From NCBI RefSeq assembly GCF_963678635.1, contig NC_087063.1, positions 36,740,540-36,804,539 on the forward strand: a DNA stretch of 64,000 nt, read 5' to 3'. The position numbers and the translations under genes were made by a program. Positions within the stretch are counted from its first letter, which is position 1; every line of letters begins with the position of its first letter. The notes below the pieces were generated by a model. It did not search any database. It had not been told where the DNA came from and worked only from the letters and a program-made list of their open reading frames with translations. Of the stretch, positions 34,766 through 45,508 are shown piece by piece. This stretch comes from Symsagittifera roscoffensis. Lineage: Eukaryota > Xenacoelomorpha > Acoela > Convolutidae.

Positions 34766-37587
34766 CTAGGATTCCTCAACATTCTGCAACTAAATACTAG
34801 AAGCCTAATCAACATAGATAGAAGAACTAAGCTAGCAAATGCAATTGCAGTTGGAAATTTTAATGTCATATGCTTAAGCGAAACTTGGCTTAACGAGAAT
34901 ATTCAATCATCAGAGCTTTTTCTAAGTGAATATAACATCTATAGATCTGATAGAGCTATTGTGAGTGGTAAAAACTGTCACGGAGGCAGCCTAATAGCTG
35001 TCAAGAATAGTCTAATTACCGAGGACTTATCCACCAAACATGACATTCCTGATTCATGTGTGCTATGTAGTATAAAACTTCATCAAACTGAAATGATAAT
35101 TGGCTCATTCTACAATCCGCCAAAAAACAGTAATTACAGATACAAAGTGCATGAATTTGAACAACTGATCAAAGCCATTCCTAAAAACAAACCGCTTCTC
35201 TTATGTGGGGATTTAAATTTCCCAGAAACAAACTGGAACACCCTCACCAGTACTGACGAGGAAGAAAACCAAATACTGCAAATTTTTGAAAATGGACTCT
35301 TTAGGCAGGCGATAGATTTCCCAACATGTGTGAAGAACATACTAGACGTAGCCTTTTATCGGAATTGCTATACAAGTGCCGAACAAGATTTTAACGTTTC
35401 CAAAATTTATGACTGCTCAGATCACAATGCCATAATATTGTCTATTGAATGCACGGTATCAGAGCCGAAACCATACTTGGAAAATTTTAGAAGTTTTGGA
35501 AATGCCGATTTTGAAGGAATAAACAATTTTATAAACGAGAACCCATTTGAACCAGTATGCCACACAAACATTAACAAAATGCATGATGAGTACACCCAAT
35601 ATTTGGATGAAATCATTAAGAGTTTTGTGCCTCTCAGAACAAGACATAGGAAATCACTTCCACCTTGGATAACAAGTAGCACTTCAAATTTGATCAAAAA
35701 ATTACAAACAAAACGGCAATCATGTATACTCAAACCGACCAACTACAGAAGACAACAAGTTAAACTGTTTGAAAATTTAGTAACTGAATCATCGGAATTG
35801 GACAGGAAAAACTACCAAGAGGAATTGTTTAGAACACGGAACACTAATGTAATTTTTAAACACCTAAAGAACTTGAATAAACATACAAGTCTTCCTAAGT
35901 TACTCATAAAAGATGAAGTTGAAAGCACAAATCCAAACGAACAAGTCAACATGCTAGACGACTTCTTTCATTCAGTTTTTAATCCTAAAGAAAGTTTTAG
36001 TATTAGAGATATTCAATTTGAAAATACCTTGTTCACGAATTTTGATATATCGAAAAAGACAGTAAGTGAGATTTTATCAACTCTGGACGCAACAATGGGT
36101 TGCCACCTAGCTTTTTTCAGAAAACGAACCGCAATATATGCAAACCGATGAACAAACTTTTGAGAAACGTAAAACGCCTACGAAAAATACCTGATTCATG
36201 GAAAACAGCTGCAGTTACTCCTGTTCACAAAAAAGGTGACCGAAAAATGGTGAACAACTATCGACCAGTATCGCTATTAAATATTGACAGCAAAGTCCTT
36301 GAAAAATGTATATACAAAGACCTGTACCCTTACTTTGCCTGGTATTTGACGAAACATCAACACGGTTTTACTAAAGGTAGATCAGTTTTGACAAACATGC
36401 TCTCTTTCCTGAAAGAAATATATGAAGCGCTTGACAATGACTCTAACGCAGAAATTGTAGCATTCTACACTGACTTTGCAAAAGCCTTTGATAAAGTTCC
36501 GCATTTTGATCTACTTAAGAAAGTTGCACTTATAGGAATAGGAGGCTGCATGTTAGAGGTACTCTATGACTATTTGAAAAACAGGAAACAGTTTGTACGA
36601 GTAGACAATATCAGCTCAAAAGTTTTAGAAGTCACTAGTGGTGTTCCCCAAGGATCACTTTTAGGACCACTGCTCTTTTGCATTTTTATTAACGACCTAC
36701 CTGAAGTACTCAAATTCTCTGAACCATATATTTTTGCGGATGATCTTAAACTACTTTCCATCAAAAAAACATCAATTGAAATTCAAGAAGATATGGACAA
36801 AATTCAGCAGTGGGTAACTGAAAACAAAATGGAATTAGCACTAGATAAATGTGCAAAAGTAAGTTTTAGGGGCGGAGACGCTAACTTTATGCTTTTTGGT
36901 GTAGTGCTTGGAACATCGATGGTTGTGAAAGATCTGGGAATTTTTGTGTCGGGCGATTTAAGTTGGAAGGTACACATTGAAACAAGATTAAAGAAGGCAA
37001 ACCAAGTACTGTACCTCCTGAGAAGAAACCTATCAGCAAAGATAAATACGTTTGTAAATTTAGGCCTGTATAAGTCACTAATACTCCCAGTGTTATTATA
37101 CGGACTCTCATGTACACATATATCGAGGGGGGATCAATTGCAGTTGGAGCGATTTCAAAAGAAAGTAATCCGATGGATCACTGGAAATAAAACGGGAGTG
37201 TACATCAACGAACTACGCTTGCTAAACATTTTACCCCTGCCCATGTTCATCCAGCTAAATAACATCTTACTTCTTGCCAGTCTTGATTCTAATGAACGAA
37301 ATGAAATAGTTTTAAACAGGCGAACCACACGGGCTAGAAATACAGAAATTTTTGAGATGCGAAAAGTGAGAACGGAAAAAGCGAGAAACGAATTTGTTTT
37401 CAGAACCAGTAGCATTGTAAATCGATTAGAACCATATATTTATTTTGATAAACGAATCGGCCTCAAGACGAGAATTTTAATCACGATGTGGAAATTTGTA
37501 AACGAGAGATTTTCAGAAATGACAACGTGCACGTGGCAATTATTCTGTGATTGTATCACGTGCAGAAACAAGTGGACATTGTTTTAG
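34766..37587 (+). pseudogene. LINE copy 2 ORF2: EEP endonuclease plus reverse transcriptase (one frameshift)
   Basis: The endonuclease frame runs from just after ORF1 to 36151. Motifs: VICLSETWLNENI, HGGSLIAVKN, GDLNFPETNWN and SDHNAI. The RT continues in another frame at 36100-37587: WKTAAVTPVHKKGD, NYRPVSLLN, HQHGFTKGRS, FYTDFAKAFDKVPH (motif A), SGVPQGSLLGPLLFCIFIND (motif B), YIFADDLKLL (motif C, catalytic DD intact), then the thumb. The only break seen is a frameshift near 36095-36110, where the sequence jumps from LDAT to LPPSFFQ and the expected GPD-type residues are missing, so a small deletion is likely. The 3' end is a (CAA)n tail at about 37628-37656. It belongs with copy 1 in the CR1/jockey-like LINEs. 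Confidence 0.9.
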
Positions 37588-37898
37588 AGAAGACGCCGGG
37601 ACCAAGAATCCCAACAGCAGTGCTGTGAATCCCCAACAACAACAACAACAACAACAATTAGTTTGTTCAACAAAAGACTTCAATTACCCGGTTAGGGAAT
37701 AAATCAACAATGAATATAGTAATTTAGTTTAGGTAATCACTTGTTTTTGAGCCATGTGCTAGCATCATCTGAGTATATGTCTCGGGTTTAGTGAAAAAGT
37801 CAATTAACATGGGCCTTTCGTCATGCGACGGTACGTGCACAAGTTGGATAGGACCGTACCAACGCTATATAAAAATTTTGAGAATGCTTTAAAATTGT

Positions 37899-37953
37899 AA
37901 ATTCAAACAAACGTTTTCGCACATTTTTGTGCATCTTCAGGTTTTGAAAATTC
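37899..37953 (-). ncRNA. Hammerhead-ribozyme-like motif A (PLE pseudo-LTR)
   Basis: On the minus strand: CTGAAGA (core CUGANGA) at about 37941-37935, then stem II GCACA/TGTGC (five perfect pairs, 4-base A loop), GAAA, and the palindrome AACGTT for a short dimer-type stem III, followed by T|G. Flanks TTC-AAAAC and GTTTGAA pair as stem I with one bulge. One extra U separates the core from stem II, a deviation from the canonical motif. Confidence 0.55.
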
Positions 37954-39144
37954 TAAACTATCTGTACAAAATGATCAAAGATCATAAAAAGTGTCATACA
38001 CATCATTATTTCAAAATTTGTAAGAATTCAACCAATCAAAACTTTACAAATATCACTGAAATTATGTAACAACTATTATGTAACATTTTTAAGCATTTTG
38101 TCCCAAATTTTTGAGAGTTTTCATACTTTTTGTTTTCAAAATTTCGTTTTGTCGCTAACTTTTAAGCTAACGTGTAAGTTGTTTCAAAATTTTGTTGTTT
38201 TAGCCAGAATTTTTCGATTCTGGAACTATAGCTTTAGTGTCAGCTCCCTTCTTCTAAACTCGTCGCTTGTGTTAATTGCCGGTCTCTCTTTCCTAATGTG
38301 CAGCGCCTCTAATGTAAGTAACTTGATGCTCCCAGTGTTATTATACGGACTCTCATGTACACATATATCGAGGGGGGATCAATTGCAGTTGGAGCGATTT
38401 CAAAAGAAAGTAATCCGATGGATCACTGGAAATAAAACGGGAGTGTACATCAACGAACTACGCTTGCTAAACATTTTACCCCTGCCCATGTTCATCCAGC
38501 TAAATAACATCTTACTTCTTGCCAGTCTTGATTCTAATGAACGAAATGAAATAGTTTTAAACAGGCGAACCACACGGGCTAGAAATACAGAAATTTTTGA
38601 GATGCGAAAAGTGAGAACGGAAAAAGCGAGAAACGAATTTGTTTTCAGAACCAGTAGCATTGTAAATCGATTAGAAACATATATTTATTTTGATAAACGA
38701 ATCGGCCTCAAGACGAGAATTTTAATCACGATGTGGAAATTTGTAAACGAGAGATTTTCAGAAATGACAACGTGCACGTGGCAATTATTCTGTGATTGTA
38801 TCACGTGCAGAAACAAGTGGACATTGTTTTAGAGAAGACGCCGGGACCAAGAATCCCAACAGCAGTGCTGTGAATCCCCAACAACAACAACAACAACAAC
38901 AATTAGTTTGTTCAACAAAAGACTTCAATTACCCGGTTAGGGAATAAATCAACAATGAATATAGTAATTTAGTTTAGGTAATCACTTGTTTTTGAGCCAT
39001 GTGCTAGCATCATCTGAGTATATGTCTCGGGTTTAGTGAAAAAGTCAATTAACATGGGCCTTTCGTCATGCGACGGTACGTGCACAAGTTGGATAGGACC
39101 GTACCAACGCTATATAAAAATTTTGAGAATGCTTTAAAATTGTA

Positions 39145-39198
39145 AATTCAAACAAACGTTTTCGCACATTTTTGTGCATCTTCAGGTTTTGAAAATTC
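39145..39198 (-). ncRNA. Hammerhead-like motif B (duplicate of A)
   Basis: Same sequence as motif A, carried by the second unit of the 1,245-bp tandem duplication. It lies just downstream (minus-strand sense) of the PLE endonuclease remnant at 39290-39580. Confidence 0.55.
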
Positions 39199-39289
39199 TA
39201 AACTATCTGTACAAAATGATCAAAGATCATAAAAAGTGTCATACACATCATTATTTCAAAATTTGTTTTAGCCAGAATTTTTCGATTCT

Positions 39290-39580
39290 GGAACTATAGC
39301 TTTAGTGTCAGCTCCCTTCTTCTAAACTCGTCGCTTGTGTTAATTGCCGGTCTCTCTTTCCTAATGTGCAGCGCCTCTAATGTAAGTAACTTGATGCTGC
39401 TGGACGCCTGTCGATTATTTTCCATTTAATTTCAGACTTACCACTCTCACTACCAAACTGCCTTATATGCTGTCCAACTGGGGTATCCTCTTTTCTTGTG
39501 GTGAGATGTCGGACCGTCTGGCCAACAAAGATGGATATGCACCCTCAACATTCAAGTCTGTACACCACTTTTGATTTCAT
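39290..39580 (-). pseudogene. GIY-YIG endonuclease remnant of a third PLE
   Basis: Minus-strand reading shows KVVYRLEC, FVGQTVRHLTTR and TPVGQH, the same blocks as in the better preserved PLE1 endonuclease at 39961-40310, with stops and frameshifts. Its 3' part was duplicated as 38199-38328 in the tandem repeat. Pseudo-LTR sequence with hammerhead motif B follows at lower coordinates. Confidence 0.7.
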
Positions 39581-39596
39581 AAGAAATTTGAAATGA

Positions 39597-39641
39597 TAAT
39601 TCAAACGTTTTCGAACATTTTGTGCATCATCAGGATTAAAA
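39597..39641 (-). ncRNA. Hammerhead-like motif C (PLE1 3' pseudo-LTR)
   Basis: Minus strand: core CTGATGA (canonical), stem II GCACA against TGTTC (one mismatch), GAAA, AACGTT, T|G. Stem I pairs TAATC with GAATTA (one bulge), a different sequence from motif A yet still complementary. The same extra U follows the core. Confidence 0.6.
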
Positions 39642-39960
39642 TTTTTTACAATACTTACAAAACGATCAAAGATCTGAAAAATGAGAAGCCTGTCTAAAAG
39701 GGCTCTAAAACTTTTAAACCAATCAAATTTGAACAACTGTAATTACATAATATGATTACGTAATCATGAATAACTTTTTCGTGTAAATTTCTGAGATTTT
39801 TTTAGTTTTTTGTTCTTTCATGGTTATAAAATTTCGATTTGGGAATATTTTTTGATTCTGACATGTCAGTTTTTTAACTTTTAGCCATGTTTTACATAGA
39901 CTATAATTTTGGTGTTAACTCCCGGCTCCTGAATTCATCGCGTGTGTTGATCTTCGGCAT

Positions 39961-40310
39961 CTACCTCCAAATATGCAAGGCCTCTAGTGTCAGTAGCTTA
40001 TGGGTGTTGGCTGTTTGGTCTATAATCTCTGACTTCAGCTCAGCAGTACCGCCTACCTCCTTATTACATTCTAACAAGTGTTGTCCTACTGGGGAGTTCC
40101 CTTTGCGGTGTTCATCGACCCTCGTGGCTAAATGTCGTACTGTCTGGCCGACATAGGTGGAGTTACATCCACTACATATAAGCTTGTACACCACTTTGGA
40201 TCTCAGTTCACGAGCAAAGGAAGTTTTGAAGGATGGCAAGCATTTTTCAATTTTCTTGTTGTAAAAATCATTTGTGCCCCGGATAATAGCCGAACCTTTG
40301 CAGCTAATTG
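39961..40310 (-). pseudogene. PLE1 GIY-YIG endonuclease domain
   Basis: Nicking endonuclease module of the GIY-YIG family at the PLE C terminus. Minus-strand frame: NDFYNKKIEKC, LPSFKTSF, KVVYKLICSGCNSTYVGQTV (the Cys-x2-Cys of PLE endonucleases and the YVGQT motif), RHLATRVDEHRKG with the catalytic Arg, VGQHLLEC, and TLEALHI with the catalytic Glu. The domain looks complete, but upstream parts of the protein are in other frames, so it is not expressed as a full-length enzyme. Confidence 0.85.
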
Positions 40311-43205
40311 AGATGGATTGCCTCGATATTGCATTGTAAGAAGGGGGGTGAGTCTTTCAACCATTTTTCATTTCCCGGTTCTGATGCCTTCACCTCTAAA
40401 TTTTTCTTTCCCTCAATGATTTTGTTAAAAATTTCAAACACTACCCTGTCAGACCAATTTTTTGGATATTGATTTTCAATCCATTGCTTCCGATTTGGTT
40501 CCAATGCCTGGTCAAAATATTCCCATGTTGAGGTACTTCTGAAAACCAATAACGTTTCTTTTATACTGCAACGGTTCGCAGCCTCTGAAATTTAGAATGG
40601 TGCCGGTTTCAGTGGGTTTTTGGTACCAACCACATGTGACCTTTTGCTCAATCCACGTTGACATTTAAGTCCAAAAAGGCCAAATTACCGTTACTATCAA
40701 GTTCTTCTATGGTGAACTGCAAGTTCGGATGCAACTTATTGGCAGCCTCGAAAATTAACCCAGGATCGCCCTTGACCGTTCTAACTATGTCGTCCACATA
40801 TCTTATATAAACTTTAACACCATTCACAGTCCGATCTGCTTCCTGTTGTTTTTTGCAAGTCATGCAATACCAAATTGTTTCAGCGATGTCTGCGTATTCG
40901 GAATTCGGATTCCGATATGTTACCACGCCCTAAGTGGTGCCCATTCAAACAAGCTTTGCATTCTACCCCTTTTGTCCGATATGTCACCTTTTTCTGACAT
41001 CTAGGGCACACTTCCTTGTTACCCTCACTTAGCAAAGTCAATTTTGAGACTTCTTTCTATAATGCAGGTTCGTATTCTTTGAGCCACAAATTGGCCAATA
41101 TTACTGCAAGGGAGGCGCCCATTGCTAAACCGTCTTTTTGTACATAGCACAAACCATTGCATTTAAAGTGTATTTTACTCACTGCCAAATTCAGTAGTTT
41201 TTTCAAAGTCTTGCGAGATGTTTCCGGAGGGTTGACTTGCTCATATAATCTCCTCAGGACTATTTCAAGCGCTTCCTTGAGCGGCACATTAGTGTGCAAA
41301 CTCTTTACATCAAGGGAGATTATACTCTCGTCAGAGTTTAACTCAGTTTTCTCCAAGATCTCCCTGGCCATTTGAGTGTTCGTTTCTATGTTTGACCCCT
41401 CAATTTCATCAAAGTAATTTGCCAATCTTTTATTTAGGTTGTCATATGAGCTACCAGGTAAAAAAAAGGACGGGACGAAGTGGTGTGCCTTGTTTGTGTA
41501 CTTTTGCTAATCCATTTAGCCTAGCCGGCTGCGCTCCCGTTGATCTCAACCTATTATACATCGCTTCGGTAATCTCGTCCTTCTTTTTCATGTCGAGTAA
41601 TTCTTTGTTTATGTCTTTTTCAAATTTCATAATCACGCTGTCTGTCAGATTCTACCTCTAACTAAATTGTTCTGCCTGTAATGAATCTTTCAGTTTTTTC
41701 TCATATGTCTCCTTTTCCATTACACAAAAACCCACCTCCCTATCAAACGGCACTGCCAGAAGAACGTTGTCCTTCAATTACTTTTTGGCTTTTTCAACAA
41801 CTTTGTCAGAGGGGGTCTGTTTCACATTCTTAGCATATCTCTTTGCAGCTGCTTCAACCTCACATAATTTTTCTCCGGGTACTCTATTTATCTTCAGTTC
41901 AGACAAAAAACTATCCATGTCAGCAAGGAAGTGAATTTTATTGAATTTGTCTCGTACCGGATGTTTTGGTCCAAAACTTAAGACTTCCCGCACCAAAGCG
42001 GCAAAATCACTTCATCTAAAATTCTAACTGACCTTTCATCCAAGTTTTTTAATGGTCTATCCTGTCTTTCCCAAAGTTTTTCAAGCTTTCTCTTGAGTCG
42101 GCTTATCAGGTTATTGACAATACACCTTGCTTGCTGGTTCAGATAGAATTTAACCGAAGGCCACCACTTTTAATCTATACCCCTTCTCACTACCTCTCTT
42201 GCTTTTACTAGGTTACCCGATGCCTTGACCCTATCCGCATTTGCCTGGCTTATCTCAGATCTCAAGAGTCTCAGTTGGAAGCTTTGCACCGCTTGATTCG
42301 AAACAACACCGTTATCGGGCACGCGAAACCGTAAAAAGTCTGGTATAATGTCGTTATGGAGACATTTTCTCATCTCAGAAAGTTAATTCTCAGAAAACTG
42401 CTATTAATTTTATAAAAAACTTTTAAATAATCTAATACAAGTTTCCAAGTGAGTTTTATTTTCAGGACCAATTTAAGGAGTGGTGGTGGCAGCAAAATTG
42501 CGGTCATCTGTTCTTTGCAGGCCACGAGCACTTAAACTCATGTGGCACTCAGCAAAAAAAAACTGTCACAACAAAATCTTACCAATTATTGGTCATTCGG
42601 TTCCGGCTGGAGGTCCCCAGCCAACACCTCCGCTCTCCGCGCCCTTGCCCTGCGGCGCCCCTGCGATGGTTTCTTGGTCTGGGCCCGTATCCTTGAGAAA
42701 TTGCCTGGCAGGTGGTCTCGATAGAACAGCAGCACCCGTAGTGACTTCAACTCCAATTCACTTGACTGGTGCAGTTGAAAACATTCACTGAGGACCGCAG
42801 GATTCTGTCTCTTCCTTCTAGAGATAAGGCTACCAATTTTTTTTATGACGATTATCTCTGTCTTCCGCAGATCCTCAAAAATATCGGGAGTGCCCGTTCT
42901 CCTGCAGTAGACAATGCCACTAATTTGTCTTCGCTTTGATTGTAAATACGCCAGTAGTTCATCAAGTGGGCAGGGCGTATAATTTTTTGTGCGATGTGAT
43001 TGTTCAGCACGTCGTGCCAGATAAAATTCTGCTTACTGGCCAGAGGTTGCAGTTCCAATAACACTCGTAAATCCTTCCCCCTGTTCAAGGTATTGGGGTT
43101 CAAAGAAAGGCCGGGGACTGCGTAGACCTTCTGCTGCGTCTCTCTCCGTTCCTCTTGCTCAAGATCTTTCAGGCTGTGATAAAGGGAGCTGGCAACTACA
43201 ATCAT
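40304..43205 (-). pseudogene. PLE1 reverse transcriptase region (decayed)
   Basis: Fragments in order on the minus strand: N-terminal 43205-42852, then 42373-42170 (IIPDFLRFRVPDNGVVSNQA), 41996-41778, 41636-41451, 41425-41057 (SLDVKSLHTNVPLKEAL motif A; MGASLAVILANLWL motif B), 40926-40648 (RYVDDIVRTVKGDP motif C) and 40549-40304 (VFRSTSTWEYFDQAL). Each matches PLE2. Cys-rich sequence between motifs B and C (about 41030-40850; CPRC, ECKACLNGHH, YCMTC) is a damaged PHD finger with at least one zinc ligand replaced, so the insertion is shared by both copies. Confidence 0.85.
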
Positions 43206-43390
43206 CGAAACTTTAACTCAAACACTACTGTCATTATGACCAAAAAATGGTAATAAAATTCTGTACAAATAGAGAAAAAATTTTTTTCGAACTAATGACT
43301 GTTTTCCTTAAAGGAATATAACAGTTTGCTTATAGCTTATCGCCAAAAAGGGTTAGAATTTAACAAAAATGGTTATAAGAAATTTAAAAT

Positions 43391-43440
43391 GTTAATTCAA
43401 ACGTTTTCGCTTTTTTTGTGCATCATCAGGATTAAAAATT
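43391..43440 (-). ncRNA. Hammerhead-like motif D (PLE1 5' pseudo-LTR)
   Basis: Minus strand: CTGATGA core, GAAA and AACGTT conserved. Stem I TTAATC/GAATTAA pairs with one bulge. Stem II is reduced to about two pairs (GC/GC) because the 3' strand has decayed to A-rich sequence. Confidence 0.5.
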
Positions 43441-43824
43441 TTTACAATATTTACAAACCGATCAATGATCTGAAAATTGAGAAACATGTCTAAAAAGGCT
43501 CTAAAGCTTTTTAACCAATCAAATTTGAGCAATTGTAATTACATATTATGATTACGTAATCATGAATAACGTTTTCCTATAAATTTCTGAGATTTTTTAG
43601 TTTTTTGTTCTTTCATAGTTATAAAATTTCGATTTGGGAGTATTTTTGATTCTGACATGTCAAGTTTTTAACTTTTAGCCATGTTATACATAGACTATTC
43701 CGAGGGTTGTGCACTGGAAAAGGAGGATTTTAGAGGGGGCATACAAGTTTTCATTTTCCTCGTCGAGAATATTATCAGCTTTTTTTTGCTAATGTCTGAC
43801 TGTGATTCCCTCTATATTGGACCA

Positions 43825-45480
43825 TCAAGATGGGTGGTGATCACTGCTATAATTACAGGGCTTTTTTTTCTCAGCCATGTTCTTTTTGTTTTTGCCCTCG
43901 TTGATGATATTTTCAAGGGCATGGGATGCAACCCGCGACGACCAACTTTCCAGATATTGGTTAGCCAACCACTGCTCACGGTTGATTTTCATAGCTTTAT
44001 CATATTCTTCCCATGTTGACGTACTGCGGAAAACCCAGTGAACAGTTCCTTCAATCACACTTCTCTTGTACTGAAGGGGGGCGCAGCTTCTAAAATTTAG
44101 TATGGTACCTGTATCTGTTGGTTTTTGATACCACCCACAGCTAATTTTCCTGCTTTTGTCAATACTTATTTGTAAACCCAAAAATGCCAAATTTCCGTTT
44201 GTGTTTGGTGTCTCTATTGTGAACTGTAAATTTGGATGTAGTAAGTTTGCAGCCCGTAGCACTTTTTCGGGATCACCCTTCAATGTTCTCACTATATCGT
44301 CAACGTAACGGAGAAATAACTTAGCTTGCTGCACTGATTTATTTTTCTCTCTGATTGCGATGCATTTTCTACAGTTCCAGACGGTTTCACTTAAATACTC
44401 ATCATCTGATATATCACCGCATTTTACGTGATACCAGTTCAAACAGCAATCACATTCTACACCTTTTGACCTGTACGTGACTTTCTTATTGCACTCGGGA
44501 CATGTTCCGTTAAGATCTTTCTCGGGCAAAAACATTTCGGGAATATCACTCGATAGTGCAGTTTTGTACTGCTTCAGCCAAAGATTTGCTAAAATAACGG
44601 CAAGAGATGTCCCCAATGCCATACCATCATCTTTCTGAACGTACCATGTTCCATTGCACTTGAAATGGACTTGACTAACTGCCATATTCAACAGTCTCTT
44701 CATGGTTTTCCTAGCAATTGATGGTGTTTCATCTTGCTCATACAGTTTTCTCAGAGCTATATCTATTGCTTCTTTCAGTGGAACATTTGTGTACAAACAC
44801 TTCACATCTAGAGATATCAAATTTTCATTGGGCTCAAGATTAGTGCTCTCTAAGATTTCTCTCGCATCTAGTGAGTTGGTTTCGATGTTTGCGCCCTCAT
44901 TTTTCTCGAAACATTTTGCAAGAACCTTTTTCAAGTTATAATAGGAGCTACCAGGCAAAGAGAGGACCGGTCTTAATGGGGTGTTCACTTGATGCACTTT
45001 CGCCAACCCATAAAGCCTGGCGGGCTGCCTCACAGTAGACCTCATCCTTGTGTAGAGACTCTTCCTTGTTTCATCTTTTTTGCTTATAGCCAACATCTCC
45101 TTATTGATGTCTCTTTCTATCTTCAAAACAATCGCATCACTTGTTCCTTTATTTTTGCTGAAATGATTTGAATCTAATGTATCCGACAACTTGATCTCAT
45201 AGGTGTCCTTTCTCATTACACAAAAACCCAAGCATTTGTCATACGGTACCGCAACTAATCCATTACTCTTCAGATACTTTCGGGCCTTCTCAATGCTTTT
45301 GTCAGATGGTGTTTGTTTCACCCTTTTAGCACAGGATTTTGCCACAGCTTCGATCTCCCAAAGGGCCTCCCCGGGGACTTTATGATTTTTGAGATCCAAT
45401 AGAAAGATGTTAATGTCGGCGAGAAAGTGTGTCTCATTAAGTTTATCCCTGACGGGATGCTTCGGCCCTAATGCCAGCAC
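43825..45480 (-). CDS. PLE2 reverse transcriptase with internal PHD finger
   Basis: 551-codon open frame of a Penelope-type RT (related to telomerase RT). Key blocks by residue: ARLYGLAKVHQ at 154-164, LISLDVKCLYTNVPLKEA (motif A) at 221-238, DDGMALGTSLAVILANLWL (motif B) at 284-302, RYVDDIVRTLKGDP (motif C, catalytic DD) at 391-404, GNLAFLGLQI at 429-438, and the thumb STSTWEEYDKAM at 487-498. Residues 327-373 form a C4HC3 PHD finger (C327, C330, C343, C346, H351, C354, C370, C373, with W368 two before the last Cys pair), inserted between motifs B and C. The frame ends without the GIY-YIG endonuclease, cut off at the junction with PLE1. Upstream coding (46749-45509) is in other frames. Confidence 0.88.
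   Translation of the reverse strand: MLALGPKHPVRDKLNETHFLADINIFLLDLKNHKVPGEALWEIEAVAKSCAKRVKQTPSDKSIEKARKYLKSNGLVAVPYDKCLGFCVMRKDTYEIKLSDTLDSNHFSKNKGTSDAIVLKIERDINKEMLAISKKDETRKSLYTRMRSTVRQPARLYGLAKVHQVNTPLRPVLSLPGSSYYNLKKVLAKCFEKNEGANIETNSLDAREILESTNLEPNENLISLDVKCLYTNVPLKEAIDIALRKLYEQDETPSIARKTMKRLLNMAVSQVHFKCNGTWYVQKDDGMALGTSLAVILANLWLKQYKTALSSDIPEMFLPEKDLNGTCPECNKKVTYRSKGVECDCCLNWYHVKCGDISDDEYLSETVWNCRKCIAIREKNKSVQQAKLFLRYVDDIVRTLKGDPEKVLRAANLLHPNLQFTIETPNTNGNLAFLGLQISIDKSRKISCGWYQKPTDTGTILNFRSCAPLQYKRSVIEGTVHWVFRSTSTWEEYDKAMKINREQWLANQYLESWSSRVASHALENIINEGKNKKNMAEKKKPCNYSSDHHPS
44362..44502 (-). other. PHD finger coding segment inside the PLE2 RT
   Basis: Encodes residues 327-373 of the PLE2 RT. 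All eight zinc ligands and the PHD-typical Trp are present. PHD fingers usually read histone H3 tails, which would suit target choice in chromatin, but that role is inferred. Confidence 0.85.
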
Positions 45481-45508
45481 TTGTTGTACCCAATTTGGTA
45501 ATTCAACA

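Larger units (their letters stand above)
37084..39398 (+). repeat. Tandem duplication, 1,245-bp unit
   Basis: Unit 1 (37084-38328) holds the LINE 3' end, its (CAA)n tail, and a PLE pseudo-LTR plus endonuclease fragment. Unit 2 (38329-39398) repeats it almost base for base (for example one substitution at 37433 against 38675) but lacks about 175 bp corresponding to 38021-38195. The junction is simple: ...ACTTGATGCT then CCCAGTGTTATT. The long frame at 38098-38832 is created by this junction and is not a gene. Confidence 0.9.
39582..43698 (-). mobile_element. Penelope-like element PLE1 with both pseudo-LTRs
   Basis: A minus-strand PLE bounded by direct repeats of about 315 bp. The 5' pseudo-LTR (43385-43698) and 3' pseudo-LTR (39582-39904) are about 90 percent alike and both end in ACATAGACTAT at their upper-coordinate side. 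Each holds a hammerhead-like motif. Between them are the N-terminal region, RT and GIY-YIG endonuclease in canonical order. Coding is broken by many stops and frameshifts, so it is an old copy. It sits head-to-tail behind PLE2, an arrangement common for PLEs. Confidence 0.85.

Noticed and set aside
38098..38832. 244-codon frame that looks like a separate gene
   Set aside because: Its second half is identical to the LINE RT C terminus (unit 2 of the tandem duplication), and the first part is pseudo-LTR sequence read through by chance.
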